The translations under genes were made by a program, and so were the position numbers. The notes beneath the pieces are model-generated. The model was not told the DNA's origin. It did not search any database and saw only the letters and a list, made by a program, of their open reading frames with translations. From assembly GCA_034401795.1 (NCBI GenBank), contig CM067367.1, forward strand, positions 84,466,314 to 84,530,313: 64,000 nucleotides of DNA, in the 5' to 3' direction. The stretch's first letter is position 1. Each line of letters starts with the position of its first letter. This document shows positions 60,746-64,000 of the stretch, piece by piece. Source of the stretch: Chaetoderma sp. LZ-2023a. Taxonomy: Eukaryota; Mollusca; Caudofoveata; Chaetodermatida; Chaetodermatidae.

Positions 60746-60886
60746 GTAAATGTAAAACATTTTCAATGGATATTTGATTCATCAAGGACTTATATCAAAT
60801 TTTAATAAAACTTTTGAGATTTGACCTACGCTATCGTTGCATGGAGTCTCCATCATAAAGTACATGGTTTGGTCTCCGTTTATATA

Positions 60887-61062
60887 ACCCTTTAAGCCTT
60901 GAATTTGTTCAAGAATATTAAAAAAATTTCAAGAAAACGTCAATTTGCAGACCAAGTGAAAACCATTTTTGAAAGTTTAGCACTGGAATGACTGGTTCGG
61001 TTATCGAGCCAGTCATTAGTGGTAAATTTTCAAATATTTTGGCTGATATGAGTGTTAAAGGA
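60887..61062. mobile_element. Family A foldback MITE, right side truncated
   Basis: AACCCTTTAAGCCTTG…, centre gcactggaatgactggttcg-gttatc-gagccagtcattagtgg, ending 'gctgatatgagtgttaaagg'. Confidence 0.7.
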
Positions 61063-61579
61063 TCAACACAAGAACTATAAGAACGATAATTAAAGTTTTG
61101 TAACACAACAAAAATACTAAACCACTCAATTCACTGTTTGCTTAATAAGACCACCTGTCTATTAATCCCAGAAAAAAGTAACCTTTACATGTCCATGACT
61201 CGCTAGATTCCTGATAATTTCAAAGCATTGAGATGCATTCCATCATTGGATATCAATACTTGCATCTCTCTATTGCTTTGGAGAGACTTACTGTCCCTGG
61301 GAACCGGTTCCTATACATTTATATTGCATATAACATATATGAGTCCTAGCTCATGCGCGGTACGTTAGTAAGAGCGCAAACGAGTCCTAGCCTTCATTAA
61401 TCATTTTTCTGCCATTCAGAAAACATATGTTTAAATCCCAAGTTAAACTTCTCAGTTCTAGCCATCTGTATCTCAAAGTTGTCTAAGATGTCACAGAATA
61501 GCAAGGCTGTACCATCTAAGTTACATATTTTATGTACAGGTTATCTAATTTACCGATGTTTTATATATCTTTGTGGTTA
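61063..61579. other. Non-coding DNA without recognised feature
   Basis: AT-rich. 'atgagtcctagct' and 'cgagtcctagcc' occur near 61,340 and 61,380. No ORF, exon or TE signature seen. Confidence 0.4.
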
Positions 61580-63472
61580 TTAGCTCACCTGGCCTGAAAG
61601 GCCAAGTGATCTTATGTCGTGGCGACCGTCCATCGTGTGTCCATCCGTCCATCAACTTTTCCTTTAAAATGACTTCTTCTCAAGAACCGCTGGGCCGATT
61701 TCAATTATATTTGGAAGGAAGCATCCCTAGGGCATAGAGATTCAAGTTTGTTCAAATGAAGCTGATCGGCCAAAATCCAAGATGGGCGCCGGCCAAAATA
61801 GCCGATTTTTAGAAACCCTTTAAAAAATCTTCTCCGAAACCGCGGGAGGAATTGATTCAAAACTCATAACACATCATCTATTGCAACGGTAGACCCAAGT
61901 TTATTCAAGGCAACCTGATTGGCCTATTTGCCTGGCGGCCATCTTGGATGACCTAGTTTTCGTGAAAATGACTTCTTCTCCCGAACCGCTGAAGGGATAG
62001 GTCTGAAATTTGGTAAATATGCTTAGGGACTAAGGTCCATTCAAGGGAAGTTCGTACATTAAAAACCATGGCCGCCATCAACCAATCAAAATTTAGCGTT
62101 TGTTGGTCATATTGGCTTTTTTGTATTTGATGTATTTTGATAGCGGAAATTGCTTTATATATATGCTTATCAGTGTGGCCAGTTCAAATATCCCACTTTC
62201 GAGACTGGCGGATAAACGGTTTTCCTGCCATCTTGGTTTGTTTTCCCGCCATAGTCTCCCATAGTAAAGCAACGGGCCCATGGTAAAGCAATGGGGAATT
62301 CTTTAAACGACTTCTTCTCAAGAACCACTGGGTCAATTTCAATTATATTTGGGAGGAAGCATTCATAGTGCATAGAGATCTACGTTTGCTCAAATGAAGC
62401 GGATCGGTCAAATTCCAAGATGGCCGCCGGCCAAAATGGCCGATTTTTAGACACTTTAAAAAATCTTCTCCGAAACCGCAAGAGGAATTGATTCAATACT
62501 CATAACACATCATCTATGGCAATGTTAGACCCAAGTTTATTCAAGCCAACCTTATTGGCTTATTTGCTTGGCAGCCATCTTGGATGACGTTGTTTTCCCG
62601 AAAACGACTTCTCCCCCCGAACCGCTGAAGGGATAGAGCTAAAATATATTAAATATGTTTAGGGACCAAGGGCCATTCAAATTTGTTCAAAGGAATTTTG
62701 TATGTTAAAAAACATGGCCGACATCAACCAATCAAAATTTTGCATTTGTTGGTCATATTGTTTTTTTTGTATTTGATGTATTTTAATGGCGAAAATTGCT
62801 CTATATATGCTTATCAGGGTGGTGAGTTCAAATATGATCCTTTCAAGACTGTTGCATAAAATGTTTGACTGCCATCTTGGTTTGTTTTCCTGCCATAGGC
62901 TCCCATATTAAAGCAATGGGCCCATAGTAAAGCAATGGGGAATTCTTTAAATGACTTCTCAAGAACCACTGGGCCGATTTCAATTATATTTGGCAGAATG
63001 CAGCCTTAGGGCATAGAGGTCTAAGTTTGTTCAAACAAAGCTGATCGGCCAAAATCCAAGATGGCCACCGGCTAAACCAGCCAATTTTTTGAAATGTTTT
63101 TAAAACTCTGAAACGGCTTGGGGTTGATTCAAAACTCATGAAACATCATCTAATGCAGGAGGAGAACCAATTTGTTCAAGAGAACCTGATTGGTCCATTG
63201 GCTTGGTGGCCATCTTGGCTGACCTAGTTTTCGCGAAAACAACTTTGTATCCAGAATCGTTGAACGGATTGGGCCGAAATTTGGGAGATATGATAAGGGA
63301 TTAAGGGCCATTAAGTTTTGTTCAAAAGTAGTTGATACATAAAGAAACATGGCTTCTGTTTTCTTGTTATAATTCTGCTCAATTCTGTATGGTTCTACTT
63401 ATTGTTGATGGCCTTTCTGGTTGAAATGCCTATGATGCAGGTGAGCGATACAGGCCCCTTAGGCCTCTTGTG
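61580..63472 (+). mobile_element. Pearl/HINE-like element with ~640-bp higher-order repeat, complete
   Basis: 5' end TAGCTCACCTGGCCtgaaaGGCCAAGTGATC hairpin, 'ttatgtcgtggcgaccgtcc'. 3' end CAGGTGAGCGATACAGGCCCCTTAGGCCTCTTG. Inside, 'tcaagaaccactgggccgat' and 'ttcaattatatttgg' recur near 61,680, 62,315 and 62,955, i.e. every ~640 bp. Each ~640-bp block holds related sub-blocks (aatcttctccgaaaccgc…; acttcttctcccgaaccgct…), so it is a nested tandem repeat. The ends are the closest match in the window to the autonomous Helentron ends. Confidence 0.8.
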
Positions 63473-63479
63473 TTAAAAT

Positions 63480-64000
63480 TGGAAAAGTTCAGGACAATTC
63501 AGGCCCTACCCGGGACCTTTTAAAGCCTTCTAGTTCTACTAATCCGAGTACTTTTAAATCTGAAATTTTGCTGAAGTTTGAGAGTGTTACTAGGTCTCAT
63601 ATTAAATCTTCTAATTTTATCGCGCTCCTTTCTGAAGCTATTGTTGAGGCTCAAAAGGCAGGAGAAGATGTTCCTCTTACCATTTTCCAGACTCTTGCTG
63701 ATTGTTCTAGAGCTCTCTTAACCTTTCATGTAGAACTATGGGCTCCATCACTAATAAGCGTAGGCTAAATGCTCTTTCGGGCCTTGATGTTTGTGTTCGC
63801 CTTAAACAGGATCTTGTTTCAGCACATCCCTTTCGTCAAGATGTTTTTGGTGCTTCTGGTTCTTCAGTTATTCTTAATGAATCCAATCGTTTAAAAGTGG
63901 CTAAGGAGATCAAGGCGCAGATCTCCAGTATTAAGACTCATAATCCTAAGCGTCCTGTCCAATCGGTAAGTAATCCAGCTTCTTCCTCTCCAATAAAATC
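63480..64000 (+). pseudogene. DIRS-like ORF1 (Gag-like) segment, runs off the right edge
   Basis: A frame through 63,766 includes V-T-R-S-H-I-K-S-S-N-F, E-A-I-V-E-A-Q-K-A-G-E-D and L-A-D-C-S-R-A-L-L-T-F-H-V. After a one-base shift near 63,738 it continues I-T-N-K-R-R-L-N-A-L-S-G-L-D-V, P-F-R-Q-D-V-F-G-A-S-G to the edge. The T-N-K-R-R…L…F-G arrangement resembles ORF1 of DIRS elements (from memory). The strong T bias matches the DIRS remnant at the left. It begins only a few bases after the pearl-like element, so that element may be inserted in or next to it. Confidence 0.5.

Noticed and set aside
56644..64000. Final DHX38 exon(s)
   Set aside because: No frame with the expected E-Y-M-Q-C-like continuation was found; the intron probably extends beyond the window or is too TE-filled to read by eye.
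1..64000. tRNA, 5S or other structured RNA genes; bacterial-type promoters and ribosome binding sites
   Set aside because: No cloverleaf or internal A/B-box pairs were recognised and the DNA is eukaryotic. A tRNAscan/Infernal run would be decisive.

Overview
This is metazoan nuclear DNA, not a prokaryotic or viral contig. It is AT-rich and carries one ordinary spliced host gene embedded in transposable elements (TEs) of at least seven classes. The mix is a Helentron (Helitron variant with OTU, Rep/PIF1-type helicase and endonuclease), DIRS, I-like and CR1/jockey-like non-LTR elements, Penelope-like elements, a Tc1 transposon, TTAA-flanked foldback MITEs, and many short elements with a terminal hairpin and a ~150-180 bp tandem core that resemble the 'pearl' repeats of bivalves. 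Together they suggest a marine lophotrochozoan, most likely a bivalve mollusc. That is inference; no species marker is visible.

Layout, 1-31.7 kb: a nested stack. The outermost layer is a DIRS retrotransposon, with RT/RNase H at 3.63-4.59 kb and the N-terminal half of its tyrosine recombinase at 4.60-4.97 kb. The recombinase breaks off at 4,969 inside a T-run and resumes in the right register at about 31,168. The ~26.2 kb between is bounded by a 12-bp inverted repeat (5' AGCTCGCCTGTT, 3' AACAGGCGAGCT) and contains the whole coding set of a Helentron. I read it as one Helentron inserted into the recombinase gene. It later received an I-like non-LTR element (5,437-9,379, with a perfect 15-bp target duplication) and a 3.6-kb insertion at 24.4-28.07 kb that itself carries a nearly intact Tc1 transposon (24,879-26,535).

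The most unusual object is the Helentron ORF at 13.74-21.36 kb: 138 consecutive 51-bp (17-codon) units of the form FKEKEKEQKQLRRKDQA, with no net indel and no stop, directly after a dead OTU protease domain. Everything else in the Helentron has decayed (stops, frameshifts, lost catalytic residues). The 7-kb array therefore looks like a late, homogenised expansion inside a pseudogene, not a preserved protein.

Layout, 31.7-64 kb: host territory. Four exons of a DHX38/PRP16-type DEAH-box splicing helicase (+ strand; 39,936-40,084, 52,508-52,562, 54,876-55,010, 56,518-56,643) splice together in frame and encode a continuous piece of its C-terminal region. Upstream and final exons lie outside the window or were not found. 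The introns (12.4, 2.3 and 1.5 kb) and flanks are built from foldback MITE families (here called A to E), pearl-like elements (one nested in another with a readable T-T junction), a decayed non-LTR element, a 1.41-kb palindrome, and two Penelope-like elements lying tail to tail. The right edge opens another DIRS-like ORF1.

No tRNA, rRNA, CRISPR or bacterial-type operon was seen. Most calls rest on protein motifs read by eye. Boundaries given as 'about' can be off by tens of bases.
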